A DNA stretch of 64,000 nt, taken from contig NZ_KB907078.1 of assembly GCF_000381765.1 (NCBI RefSeq), positions 124,001 through 188,000 on the forward strand, in the 5' to 3' direction. The notes beneath the pieces were generated by a model. That model was not told the DNA's origin and ran no database searches. It saw only the letters and a program-made list of their open reading frames with translations. Below are positions 25,142 to 33,385 of the stretch, piece by piece; positions within the stretch are counted from its first letter, which is position 1; every line of letters starts with the position of its first letter. The DNA is from [Zimmermannella] faecalis ATCC 13722 (GTDB taxonomy: Bacteria > Actinomycetota > Actinomycetes > Actinomycetales > Microbacteriaceae). A program made the translations under genes and the position numbers.

Positions 25142-25614
25142 GCCTGCGCCTCCTCGTTCTTGTTTTGCTGTTCGGTTTCGGCCTGCTGCTCGGAGGCGAG
25201 CTTGCCCCACACCTGCTCGGTGAGCGGGGTGAGCTGGAAGCTCACGAACCGCCAGGCGCCGTCGTCGTCACGGTGCACGACCTGCGTGACCACACCATCC
25301 ATCGTGCGTTCCGACCCGTCGGGGTTGCCGAGACGATTGCGGATGCTGCCGGTCACTACCGCGACGTCGTCACCGATGGCATTCACCGTGAGCTCGCCGC
25401 GGCTGATCTCGCGGTAGGCGCGTCGCGTCGCTGTGTGCTCGAGAAGTTGCGCCTTGTTCTGCACGAGCCCGGGCGCATGCACGTGCACGAGCCGCTCGTC
25501 GTAGATCGCGTCGAGCGCGGGCAAGTCGACCTCGATCAGGGCACGGATGCGCTCAGCCTCGAGCGCCTCGATTGCGTCGACCAGCTCGGCCGACGCGACG
25601 CTAACGCTGCTCAC
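25138..25614 (-). CDS. NTF2-like / SnoaL-like protein (DUF4440 type)
   Basis: The GTG at 25614, with GGAGG 6 nt upstream, gives 158 residues; longer frames only read over the hydroxylase gene. The protein is a single cone-shaped NTF2-like domain: an N-terminal helix (LVDAIEALEAERIRALIEV), DLPALDAIYDERLVHVHAPG, NKAQLLEHT, and paired strands including VAVVTGSIRNRL and WRFVSFQLTPL. Relatives are small hydratases, isomerases or binding proteins in aromatic and polyketide pathways. It overlaps the hydroxylase gene by 14 bp and the FAH gene by 4 bp, so it is made with both. The exact reaction is unknown. Confidence 0.75.
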   Translation of the reverse strand: MSSVSVASAELVDAIEALEAERIRALIEVDLPALDAIYDERLVHVHAPGLVQNKAQLLEHTATRRAYREISRGELTVNAIGDDVAVVTGSIRNRLGNPDGSERTMDGVVTQVVHRDDDGAWRFVSFQLTPLTEQVWGKLASEQQAETEQQNKNEEAQA

Positions 25615-26881
25615 CGACGACCTCCCAGGTACGGAACCCCGTAGTCTCGCCGTCGCTGTAGCCCGGCCGCGGCTGCCCCGCGAGCGCGTGGTACTTCGCG
25701 AAAATCTCGTCGGCTTCGGCCATCGGCAGCACCTGCTCGATGTCGTCGAACGGCTGCGCGTCGGTACGGTCCTGCACGAGCCGACGAATGACCTCATACG
25801 CTTCGCCGCGGTTGGCGAGCACGAGGCGGTTGACCGACTCGAGGCGCTCGGCCTCGAATTCGTGCAGCGCCGCCTCGGGGTCGTCTTGGTGCGCCGCGAG
25901 GCGCTCAGCGATTACCCGACCGTCGACGATCGACTGGCAGGCACCGTTGCCACCGCGCGGATACATCGCGTGCGCGGCGTCGCCGATGAGCACGACGCGG
26001 CCATCGACCCAGCTGTCGAGCGGGTCGTGGTCGATGAGCGGATAGAGGTACACCTCTTTCGCCTCGCGAAGCATGCGCTGCACGTCAATGAAGTCGATCT
26101 TCGTGTCGTCGAAGAGTGGGATGAGCTCGTCGGCCGAACCGGGGTGGTTCCAGTCTTCTTCGACGAGTTCGTCGGCCTCGGTCTCGACGACCCAGTTCAC
26201 GAGCGTCTTGCCGGTGCCCTCGAAGTCGTGCTTGAGCGGGTACACGATCATCGAGGCGATGCGGGGTGCGCCGATGTGAAGAATCGTGTGCCCGTCGCGG
26301 TAGGGCTCCATGAGCGTCACGCCCCGGTACATGCGAATGCCCGAGTACTTCGGGGTCGCCTCGTCGGGGTGCATCTGTGCGCGCACCTGCGACTTGATGC
26401 CGTCGGCGGCGATGACGACATCGACGGTGGTTTCAGAGGTCGTGCCGTCGCGGTGGGTGAACTCGAGGCGCACCTTGTCGCCGACGTTCTCGTAGTGGTT
26501 GAGCACGCGGCCGAGCTGCACCGCATCTTCGCCGAGGCGCTCGAGCACCGTGCGGTAGAGCAGCATCTGCAGGTAGCCGCGGTGCACGAAGCGCTGGTCG
26601 TAGACGTAGCCCATGTGCTTGCCGCACTTTTCGGCGTAGATCTCTTGGCCGTGGTTGTTGAAGAAGATGGAGTCGACGGCCTCGTTCGAGATCTCCTCAA
26701 ACTGCTCGAGCAGCCCGAGTTCGTCGAGCTCCTTCACGCCGTAGACCTTGATGTCGAGGCCGACGCCGAGGGGCTTCAGCTCTTGCACCTTCTCGTAGAT
26801 GACGGGGCTGAACCCCTGCTGGTGCAGGCGGAGCGCAGCGGCGAGACCCGCCGGGCCGGCACCGATGATCGCGATGTCCAT
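25601..26881 (-). CDS. FAD-dependent aromatic hydroxylase (salicylate/3-hydroxybenzoate hydroxylase family)
   Basis: This 426-residue flavoprotein monooxygenase should hydroxylate an aromatic acid or phenol with NAD(P)H and oxygen. It has the N-terminal FAD loop IGAGPAGLAAALRLHQQG, the middle DG-type motif (VIAADGIKS) and the second FAD motif GDAAHAMYPRGGNGACQS. AAGGAGTCACC precedes the ATG at 26881. It follows the dienelactone hydrolase gene by 21 bp. The substrate is not evident. A decarboxylating hydroxylation, as in salicylate hydroxylase, would fit an island that also handles methoxy groups. Confidence 0.85.
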   Translation of the reverse strand: MDIAIIGAGPAGLAAALRLHQQGFSPVIYEKVQELKPLGVGLDIKVYGVKELDELGLLEQFEEISNEAVDSIFFNNHGQEIYAEKCGKHMGYVYDQRFVHRGYLQMLLYRTVLERLGEDAVQLGRVLNHYENVGDKVRLEFTHRDGTTSETTVDVVIAADGIKSQVRAQMHPDEATPKYSGIRMYRGVTLMEPYRDGHTILHIGAPRIASMIVYPLKHDFEGTGKTLVNWVVETEADELVEEDWNHPGSADELIPLFDDTKIDFIDVQRMLREAKEVYLYPLIDHDPLDSWVDGRVVLIGDAAHAMYPRGGNGACQSIVDGRVIAERLAAHQDDPEAALHEFEAERLESVNRLVLANRGEAYEVIRRLVQDRTDAQPFDDIEQVLPMAEADEIFAKYHALAGQPRPGYSDGETTGFRTWEVVGEQR

Positions 26882-26902
26882 AGTGGTGACTCCTTTGTCT
26901 TG

Positions 26903-27643
26903 CTAGTCGAGAGTGTCGAGTTGGGGGAACAGTTCGGTGAGAAAGTCGATGCCACGGCGCCAGGCTCGGGCGGCGTTGCGCTCGTGGAAGCCGACGACCG
27001 GGTTTTCGGGAGCTCCGCGCAGGCCCTCACTGGTGAAGCCGTGCTTGGTGGCGCCGTAGAGGTCGAGCTCCCAGTCGACGCCGACGCCCGTCAGGGCGGT
27101 GTCGAGCCGTGCGCGATCTTCGGCCGAGGCCATGGGGTCGCTCGCGCCGGCGAGCACGAGCACGCGAGCATCACGTTCGGGCCAGTCGAAGTCGAGCAGG
27201 TCGAGGCCGGGGTGCACCGCGATCGTGCCGATGACGTCGCCGTGCAGCCGCAGGTGTTCGAGCGCCGACGAGCCGCCGAAGCAGTAGCCCATGTTGACGA
27301 GCTTGGCCCCGTCGACTTCGGGCTGTGCTCGGGCGGCGTCATGGGCGGCGGCGATACGGCCGAGCCAGTCGTTCCGGTCGGCCCGGATGCTCCCGAGTAG
27401 CTCGCCGACCTCATCCTCTCCCGCGGGCACGCGGCGGCCGCCCCAGACGTCGGCGGCGAACACCGCGAGGCCGATGGCCGCGAGCCGTTCGGCGGTGGCG
27501 ATCATCTGGCCGCCAAGGCCGAACGCGTCGTGAATCAGCACGACGGCGGGAAGATTCGACGCGCCCGCTGGCGCGATAAGCAGGCCGGACATGGTGGTGC
27601 CGGCGTGGCGATAGTCGACGTCACGACGAACGAGCTGCGTCAT
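26903..27643 (-). CDS. Dienelactone hydrolase family protein
   Basis: This 246-residue alpha/beta hydrolase resembles carboxymethylenebutenolidase. The ATG at 27643 has AAGGAGGCACTGC upstream. The nucleophile elbow is GYCFGG with Cys as nucleophile, as in true dienelactone hydrolases, with Asp in AGASDPMAS and His in TKHGFT completing the triad. It is the first gene of the operon hydrolase - FAD hydroxylase - NTF2-like - FAH. Confidence 0.87.
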   Translation of the reverse strand: MTQLVRRDVDYRHAGTTMSGLLIAPAGASNLPAVVLIHDAFGLGGQMIATAERLAAIGLAVFAADVWGGRRVPAGEDEVGELLGSIRADRNDWLGRIAAAHDAARAQPEVDGAKLVNMGYCFGGSSALEHLRLHGDVIGTIAVHPGLDLLDFDWPERDARVLVLAGASDPMASAEDRARLDTALTGVGVDWELDLYGATKHGFTSEGLRGAPENPVVGFHERNAARAWRRGIDFLTELFPQLDTLD

Positions 27644-27818
27644 GCAGTGCCTCCTTGCGGCGTTCGGGAGTTCGGTGCGAGCTGCGGTGCTCGACCCTTC
27701 GTAGCGTAATCGCAAACGATCTTTCGCGCGATCACTTCACTTGATTTCCTTTAGGATTTCTTGCACGATATCACCACGCGGTGTGACGACGCACCGCCGG
27801 TAGGCAAGGAGACCCCTC
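27644..27818. promoter_or_regulatory. Divergent promoter region of the two aromatic operons
   Basis: This 175-bp gap separates the hydrolase/hydroxylase operon from the amidohydrolase operon. It has an A+T-rich core (27738-27770) and an imperfect palindrome, TCACCACG/CGGTGTGA at 27771-27786. AAGGAGACCCCTC precedes the amidohydrolase start. The GTTTCA-N6-TGAAAC motif found in the O-demethylase promoters is not present here. Confidence 0.4.
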
Positions 27819-28871
27819 ATGACGGTTGTCGACATCAACATCCACCACCTCCCCGAAGACCTCTTCACGAACCGCAAGATCTTGAACGGGTTCTTGAACA
27901 GCGCACCGCGCGGCTTCGGCGAGATCGCGAGCGTGTTCACCATGGAGAACGGCAAGCAGCAGCTCGTGCTCGAGAAGCCAAAGGGCTTCCAGAACCTCAA
28001 CTACGTTGAGGGCGACTACTCCGCCGAGGCAAAGCTCGCCGCGATGGACGAGGCCGGCGTCGACTACGGCATCATGCGCGTCCCGGTGTGGCAGGAATGG
28101 CTCGACCTCGAGACCTGCAAGGCCGTGAACGACAACGCCGCCTCAATCGTCGAGCGCTCGGGCGGGCGACTGTTCGCGACCGCGGCGGTGCCGCCGTGGG
28201 GCGGCGAAGAGAACATCGCCGAGCTGAAGCGCTGCGTTGAAGAACTCGGCTTTGTCGGCGTGCAGCTCGCCTGCCACTACGGCCAGCTCTACCTCGACGA
28301 CGAGGTCTTCGAGCCTTACCTGCGCGAGATCGAGAAGCTCGGAGTGCCGGTCATCGTGCACCACACTCCCCTGCCGGTCGAGTACCGGTCGATCATCGAC
28401 TACACGAACCTTCGCCGCGAGTTCGGTCGCATCGTCGACCAGGGCGTGGCCGTCGGCCGCGAGCTGTTCAGCGGCATGTTCGATCGCATGCCGAACCTTC
28501 GCTTCATCCACACGATGTTCGGTGGCAACTGGTTCGCGAACCAGGCGCTGCTCACGCCGCACAAGTCGAACAAGAAGGAGGCGATGCAGCGCCTCGACGC
28601 AACCGGCGCCGAGAAGATCCAGCAGTACCTCAACGAGAACATCTTCTACGACATGACCCACCCGCACTCGTGGGGCAAGCAGCAGGTCGAGGCGGCGATC
28701 GGCATCAGCGGCGCCGACCACTACCTGTTCGGTTCGTCGTTCCCGGTTTTCTACGGCTGGATGGGCCAGGGCGTTGACTTCGTCGAGAACACCCTCGACA
28801 TCACCGCCGAAGAGCGCGCCGCCGTGCTCTCGGGCAACGCAAAGCGACTGTTCAACCTCCCGATCGATTAA
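27819..28871 (+). CDS. Amidohydrolase-2 / ACMSD-like protein with altered metal site
   Basis: This 350-residue TIM-barrel protein belongs to the ACMSD/gamma-resorcylate decarboxylase group, zinc enzymes that decarboxylate or hydrolyse aromatic acids and ring-cleavage products. The expected ligands are only partly kept: the N-terminal HxH is NIH (residues 7-9); His near 180 (IVHHTPLP) and His near 230 (FIHTMFGGNWF) are present; the Asp of the usual GTDYP strand is replaced in FGSSFPVF (near 305). Either another residue serves, the metal chemistry differs, or the protein is non-catalytic. It is the first gene of an operon with the DUF3500 gene 2 bp downstream. Confidence 0.8.
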   Translation: MTVVDINIHHLPEDLFTNRKILNGFLNSAPRGFGEIASVFTMENGKQQLVLEKPKGFQNLNYVEGDYSAEAKLAAMDEAGVDYGIMRVPVWQEWLDLETCKAVNDNAASIVERSGGRLFATAAVPPWGGEENIAELKRCVEELGFVGVQLACHYGQLYLDDEVFEPYLREIEKLGVPVIVHHTPLPVEYRSIIDYTNLRREFGRIVDQGVAVGRELFSGMFDRMPNLRFIHTMFGGNWFANQALLTPHKSNKKEAMQRLDATGAEKIQQYLNENIFYDMTHPHSWGKQQVEAAIGISGADHYLFGSSFPVFYGWMGQGVDFVENTLDITAEERAAVLSGNAKRLFNLPID

Positions 28872-28873
28872 CC

Positions 28874-30181
28874 ATGGCGAACGACATCGACGAGTTCTTC
28901 TCGAGCGATCGCACGGCGGCGTCGGGCGAGGCAATTGCCCTGCCCGACGCCGACTATCGAGAGTTTGTCTACGACCTCGATGACCCCATCGTCGCGAACT
29001 ATCGCGAGATGAACCCCGAGGAGTTCACCGAGGATCGGCAGCGCGCGCCGTTCCTGCGCGAGCTGCTTGAGTACTGGAACGGCCTCTACGCCGAACCGTT
29101 CGTCGGCATCACCACCGACGGTCGCGTGCGCGAGGGCGTCTACCAGCTCCCCGCGCCTGCGGAAAGCAACCGCGCCGAACCGATCGCTGCGGCCCTCGCG
29201 CTCCTCGAGGCGCTCTCGCCAGAGCAGCGCGCCCAGGTGCGCCACGACATCGAGGCACCCGAGTGGCGCGGCTGGAGCAACCCGGAGTTCATCTTCCACC
29301 GCATCGGCCTGCGACTCGAACAGCTCGACGCGGCACAGGTCACCGCCGTGCACGACCTCCTGCGGGCATCACTGAGCGAGGTCGGCTACGAGCGAGTCGC
29401 CGAGGCGATGGCACTGAACGGTTACCTCGGCGAGCTCACCGAACTGCCGAAGATCATGAACGACCGCAGCTACTGGTTCGCCATCTACGGCACGCCGGGC
29501 GCCGACTCCCCCTGGGGATGGCAGCTGTTCGGCCACCACGTCGCGGTGCACTTCGTCGCGGTCGGCGGGCGCGAGGTCATCGCACCCGTGTTCATCGGCG
29601 CCGAGCCGGCGATCTCCGACCCAGAGCATCCGCCCGTGTTCGAGCAGCGCGAGCGGCTCGCGCTCGAGCTTGCCGCCTCGTTCACGCCCGAGCAGCGCGA
29701 ACGGGCCGTCGTGTACGACTCGGTGCTCGACGACGCGATGCCCGAGGGGCGCATCCACCCCGCCGACGAGCGACACGTCGCCGGCGCGTTCCGCGACAAC
29801 CGCGTCGTGCCCACCGAGGGCATTCGCGTGCGCGAACTGGATGCGCGCCAGCAGCAAGTCGTGCGCGACATCGTTCGCGACAGCCTCGCGCTACTCGACG
29901 ATGCGGAGCTCGCGCGCACCCTCGCCGAGTACGACGCCGTCGTCGACGACACCTGGGTGAGCTGGTACGGCGCGACGGATGGGTCGACGCCGTCGTACCT
30001 GCGCGTGCAGGGCCCGTCGGTGCTCACCGAGCTCGATCACCACGCGGGCGTGTGGCTGAGTAATCGAACCCCGGCCCGTTTCCACGTGCACTCGACCCTG
30101 CGTCATCCGAATGGCAATGACTACGGCAAGGAGCTGCTGCGCCAGTGGCGGGCACAGCAGGAGCAGCCCGCCGACGCCTAG
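28874..30181 (+). CDS. DUF3500 family protein
   Basis: This 435-residue protein carries the DUF3500 pattern: an N-terminal helical part, then WFAIYGTPGADSPWGWQLFG followed by HHVAVHFVAVGG, a central PVFIGAEPA, and near the end FHVHSTLRHPNGNDYGKEL. No signal peptide or membrane segment is visible. It begins 2 bp after the amidohydrolase stop and has no good ribosome site of its own, so it depends on coupling. Function is unknown. The many conserved His, Trp and Asp residues and the operon with an amidohydrolase suggest an enzyme acting on the same aromatic or ring-opened compound. Confidence 0.8.
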   Translation: MANDIDEFFSSDRTAASGEAIALPDADYREFVYDLDDPIVANYREMNPEEFTEDRQRAPFLRELLEYWNGLYAEPFVGITTDGRVREGVYQLPAPAESNRAEPIAAALALLEALSPEQRAQVRHDIEAPEWRGWSNPEFIFHRIGLRLEQLDAAQVTAVHDLLRASLSEVGYERVAEAMALNGYLGELTELPKIMNDRSYWFAIYGTPGADSPWGWQLFGHHVAVHFVAVGGREVIAPVFIGAEPAISDPEHPPVFEQRERLALELAASFTPEQRERAVVYDSVLDDAMPEGRIHPADERHVAGAFRDNRVVPTEGIRVRELDARQQQVVRDIVRDSLALLDDAELARTLAEYDAVVDDTWVSWYGATDGSTPSYLRVQGPSVLTELDHHAGVWLSNRTPARFHVHSTLRHPNGNDYGKELLRQWRAQQEQPADA

Positions 30182-30217
30182 TTTCATAGTATTGATACTG
30201 TTTCAATGCTTTGATAC
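30181..30217. promoter_or_regulatory. Tandem operator-like sites GTTTCA-N6-TGATAC before the first O-demethylase gene
   Basis: Two sites of identical form lie head to tail: 30181-30186/30193-30198 and 30200-30205/30212-30217, with a 19-bp period. A TTGATA (30192-30197) and a GATACT (30213-30218) could be promoter elements inside them. The same motif, GTTTCA-N6-TGAAAC, covers the purU promoter at 36588-36605. Confidence 0.65.
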
Positions 30218-30267
30218 TCTCGCTCGTGATCCGCAACGCTGCGGGTCACGAGCGAGAGGCGTTTTCC

Positions 30268-31650
30268 ATGACCATCACCGCAGTTTCCAACGCATCACTG
30301 CAGCACGAGATCGACGCGGCCGGCGGGCCGCTCGCACTGCTCCGCGACGGCCGGAGCGGCACCTTCCCCTTCCCGATTGCCCCCGAATTCACAAACTGGC
30401 GTGACGAGCAGGAGGCGTGGCGCAACTCGGCCGCCCTCATGGACCTCTCGCATCACATGACCGACCTCGTGATCTCGGGCCCCGACGTCGTAAGGCTCCT
30501 CAGCCACGTGGGCGCCAACGGCTTCAAGGGCTTTGGCGCAATGAAGGCGAAGCAGCTCATCGCGGTGAGCCCCGACGGCTACATGATCGGCGACGCGATC
30601 CTCTTCGGCCTCGCCGATGACGTCGTGCGGGTCGTCGGCCGCCCGCCGGCACTGAACTGGGTGCAGTACCAGGCCGAAATCGGCGAGTACGACGTCTCGC
30701 TGCGCCGCGACGAGCGCACGGTACAGAACCCGAACGGCCGCGAGCTCTACCGCCTGCAGCTGCAGGGGCCGACCGCCGGGCCCATCTACGAGAAGGTGAA
30801 TGGCGGCCCGCTGCCCGAGATCCCGTTCTTCCACATGGGCAAGTTCAAGGTCGGCAATTACGAGGTCACCGCGCTCAACCACCGCATGAGCGGCTTCCCG
30901 GGCTTCGAGTTCTTTGGCCCCTATGCCGAGCTCGAGGGCGTGCGGCAAACGCTCCTCGAGGCGGGCGCCGAGTACGGCATTCGCCAGGTTGGCGGCCGCG
31001 CCTACGCCTCGGTGGCCACCGAGTCGGGCTGGATCGCCAATACGCTGCCCGCCTACTACTCGTCGGAGGCCACCCGCGGCTTCCGCGAGTGGCAGTCGCG
31101 CCGCTCGTTCGAGGCGAACCTGCAGCTCGGCGGGTCGTTCGTGAGCGACCGCATCGAGGACTACTACCTCACCCCGTACGATCTCGGCTACGACCGCATG
31201 ATTCGCTTCGACCACGAGTTCATGGGCCGCGAGGCGCTCGAGGGCCTTCGGGACGCCCCGCACCGCAAGAAGGTGTGGATTCAGTGGGAGCCGAGCGAGG
31301 CGGCGCGCATCGTCGAGAGTTACACGCTGGAGGGCGACGCCCGCCACAAGTACCTCGAGATGCCGGCCGCGTTCTACACGGGCGCTCACTTCGACCGCGT
31401 CGAAGACACCGACGGCAACCTCATCGGGTTCGCCATGCTCACGAGCTATACCGCGAACGTGCGCGGCTGGATCTCCCTCGCGGTCGTCGACGAGTCTGCC
31501 GCGGTCGAGGGCGCCGAGGTTCGGGTGATCTGGGGCGAGCCGAATGGCGCGACGAACAACCCGCAGGTGGAAGCGCACACCCTCACGGCGGTACGTGGGC
31601 GCATCAGCGACCGCCCGTTCCGTGAGGGCACGCAGGGGTCGGGCGCCTAA
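30268..31650 (+). CDS. ligM: Tetrahydrofolate-dependent aromatic O-demethylase, LigM/DesA-like (copy 1)
   Basis: This 460-residue GcvT-like protein matches in length and layout the vanillate O-demethylase LigM and syringate O-demethylase DesA of Sphingobium, which move the aromatic methyl group to tetrahydrofolate. The N-terminal LLRDGRSGTFPFPIAPEFTN, the SALMDLSHHMTDLVI strand and the GcvT barrel (SYTANVRGWISLAVVD at the C-terminus) are visible. The ATG at 30268 with GAGAGG upstream is chosen over an upstream frame that begins in the operator region. It has its own promoter after DUF3500 and converges on ridA. The exact substrate (vanillate, syringate or another methoxyarene) is not known; a dimethylglycine/sarcosine-type activity is less likely without partner subunits. 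Confidence 0.8.
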   Translation: MTITAVSNASLQHEIDAAGGPLALLRDGRSGTFPFPIAPEFTNWRDEQEAWRNSAALMDLSHHMTDLVISGPDVVRLLSHVGANGFKGFGAMKAKQLIAVSPDGYMIGDAILFGLADDVVRVVGRPPALNWVQYQAEIGEYDVSLRRDERTVQNPNGRELYRLQLQGPTAGPIYEKVNGGPLPEIPFFHMGKFKVGNYEVTALNHRMSGFPGFEFFGPYAELEGVRQTLLEAGAEYGIRQVGGRAYASVATESGWIANTLPAYYSSEATRGFREWQSRRSFEANLQLGGSFVSDRIEDYYLTPYDLGYDRMIRFDHEFMGREALEGLRDAPHRKKVWIQWEPSEAARIVESYTLEGDARHKYLEMPAAFYTGAHFDRVEDTDGNLIGFAMLTSYTANVRGWISLAVVDESAAVEGAEVRVIWGEPNGATNNPQVEAHTLTAVRGRISDRPFREGTQGSGA

Positions 31651-31660
31651 GCGCGCTGGC

Positions 31661-32053
31661 TTACTGGCTCACTGGCTCGAGCACGGCCTCAAAATCAACA
31701 TGGATGCGCGCCCCGCCGCCAAGCGTCGATGCGATGACTTGGCGCGCGGGGCGATTCTCCGCGTCGGGGTACAGCTCGAGCCAACACCTGTTGAGGTCGT
31801 CACGATCGGTGGCATCGGAGAGCCGCACGGTCACTTTGAGCACGTCGTCGGGCGTCGCGTCGGCCGCGGCGAGCACGTCGCGGATGCGCGCAAACACGGC
31901 GTCGCACTGCGCGGCGAGCGAGTCGGGCATCTCCCCCGTTGCGGGGTCGCGTCCCGTGAGCACGCCCGTGCGCAGGAACGGCCCAATCTGCGCCGCGACG
32001 GGAATCGGGTTTCGATGCCCGAACGAGTCAAGGTAGATGCTGCGCCGCGCCAT
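31661..32053 (-). CDS. RidA/YjgF-family enamine/imine deaminase
   Basis: This 130-residue protein has the chorismate-mutase-like RidA fold: YLDSFGHRNPIPVAAQIG at the N-terminus, FLRTGVLTGRDPATGEMP, and the substrate arginine in NRPARQVIAS. RidA proteins hydrolyse reactive enamines; relatives in aromatic pathways act on 2-aminomuconate-type intermediates. It starts 18 bp after the GntR gene and shares its transcript. Confidence 0.82.
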   Translation of the reverse strand: MARRSIYLDSFGHRNPIPVAAQIGPFLRTGVLTGRDPATGEMPDSLAAQCDAVFARIRDVLAAADATPDDVLKVTVRLSDATDRDDLNRCWLELYPDAENRPARQVIASTLGGGARIHVDFEAVLEPVSQ

Positions 32054-32071
32054 GGATGGTGTTCCGCCCCG

Positions 32072-32791
32072 CTAGGCGACGCTGCTGTCGGTGAAGGTCG
32101 CGACGCGGTGCTGCACGTCCTGCGTCTCGACCGCGGTGAGCGTGTGCACCTCGTGGGCGCGCGCCGTGGCCTCAATCTCGTCGAAGTCGGCGCCCGACTC
32201 GATGAGGGTGACGAGCTCGTCGTGCTCCTCGAGAGCCTTCAGTGCGCGGCCCGGCGCCGACCAGAACGCCGAGCGACGAATCACTTGCATGCGCATCCAC
32301 TCCGCCTCGAGCAGCGCAAGCAGGTGGTCGTCGTCACACTTCGCGTACAGCACGGCGTGGAACTGCCGGTTGAGCTGCCCGAACGTCGTCGTGTCGAAGT
32401 TCTGCAGCGCCTCGCGCATTTGCTCGTTCAGCTCCCGCGCCGCGGTAAGGTCGTCGGCCGTGAGGTTCGGCGCCGAAAGTGCGGTCGCGAGGCCCTCGAG
32501 CCGCGAGAGGAGCCGCAGCGTGCGATGCCACGCCCCGCCGTCGAAGCGGCGCACGATGGCACCGACGTTCGGAATGATCTCGACCCAGCCCTCGGCCTCG
32601 AGGCGGCGCAGCGACTCACGCCACGGGCCCGAGCTGATGCCGTACTCGCGCGAGACCTGATCGATCACGAGCCGAAAGCCGGGCACGAAGGTACCGTCGG
32701 CAATGCGAGCCTTGAGAATCTCATAGGCCTGTTCCGACTTGCTTTTCGCGGGTTCCGACTTCTTCGTCTCGCCGGCTTCTTGAATCGCCAT
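32072..32791 (-). CDS. GntR-family regulator, FCD/FadR type
   Basis: This 239-residue regulator has a winged helix (SEQAYEILKARIADGTF to EGWVEII) with the arginine-containing motif GPWRESLRRLEAEGW and an all-helical FCD effector domain with metal-binding His/Asp positions. It should sense an organic acid. No ribosome site is visible; TATGAT lies exactly 6 nt before the ATG at 32791, so the message is probably leaderless. It is one of three regulators able to control the island. Confidence 0.87.
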   Translation of the reverse strand: MAIQEAGETKKSEPAKSKSEQAYEILKARIADGTFVPGFRLVIDQVSREYGISSGPWRESLRRLEAEGWVEIIPNVGAIVRRFDGGAWHRTLRLLSRLEGLATALSAPNLTADDLTAARELNEQMREALQNFDTTTFGQLNRQFHAVLYAKCDDDHLLALLEAEWMRMQVIRRSAFWSAPGRALKALEEHDELVTLIESGADFDEIEATARAHEVHTLTAVETQDVQHRVATFTDSSVA

Positions 32792-32797
32792 GCCCAG

Positions 32798-32803
32798 ATC
32801 ATA
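32798..32803 (-). promoter_or_regulatory. -10 element of a leaderless promoter (GntR gene)
   Basis: TATGAT on the minus strand is followed by 6 nt and the ATG at 32791. An A+T-rich stretch, 32800-32825, covers this promoter and could hold an autoregulatory site. Confidence 0.6.
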
Positions 32804-32904
32804 ATAGATATTTCAAGAGATTTTGCAGGCAACGTGGCCGCCGAGCGCTGCGGGCAAGCCTGGCACACTGATCTCGCCACCACCAAACGACCCCGTGGAG
32901 CACC

Positions 32905-33375
32905 GTGACCACTATTCCCGGCTGGACCGACGGCCTTCCCTACAAGGTATTTCGCGCGCACCAGGTGCTTCGGCGCCTCGTCGATGAGGCATTCGCCGAG
33001 ATCGGCGTGACCGCGAGCCAGCTCGGCGTCGTCGTGCACCTTGCGGAGCTCGGGCGGCTCTCGGGCTCCGACGTCGCGCGTTCGCTGCACATCTCACCGC
33101 AGGCCGCCTCGACGTCGCTGTCGGCGCTCGAACGCCTCGAGTGGGTGCGCCGCGTGCCGCACCCGTCGCACGGTCGCATCATTCTCTACGAACTCACCGA
33201 CGCCGGCGTTGAAGGTGGCCGCCACGGGCTCGAGATTCTCGCCGCACTCCACACCGACCTCGAGGCGAAGGTGGGCGAGCAGCAGATCGATGAGACGAAG
33301 CGACTGCTCACCGAGCTCGTCGAACACGTCGAGGGGCCACAACCGGAGTACACCCCGGTGTGGCCCCTGCCCTGA
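32905..33375 (+). CDS. MarR-family transcriptional regulator
   Basis: This 156-residue protein has the MarR layout: dimerisation helices at both ends and a winged helix (SGSDVARSLHISPQAASTSL, then RVPHPSHGRIILYELT as the wing). The GTG at 32905 follows GGAGCACC. It is divergent from the GntR gene and convergent with the second O-demethylase gene. MarR proteins often repress aromatic-acid genes through 16-20 bp palindromes, so this protein is a good candidate for the GTTTCA-N6-TGAAAC sites; that link is inference. Confidence 0.87.
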   Translation: MTTIPGWTDGLPYKVFRAHQVLRRLVDEAFAEIGVTASQLGVVVHLAELGRLSGSDVARSLHISPQAASTSLSALERLEWVRRVPHPSHGRIILYELTDAGVEGGRHGLEILAALHTDLEAKVGEQQIDETKRLLTELVEHVEGPQPEYTPVWPLP

Positions 33376-33385
33376 CCTGCTTGCG

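Noticed and set aside
21401-27765. Similar GATTTyCT(TT)AGGATTTC strings before the rhamnosidase (21401-21419) and in the 27.7-kb divergent region
   Set aside because: Short and A+T-rich with shifted spacing; the two genes have no evident functional link, so chance similarity is more likely than a shared site.
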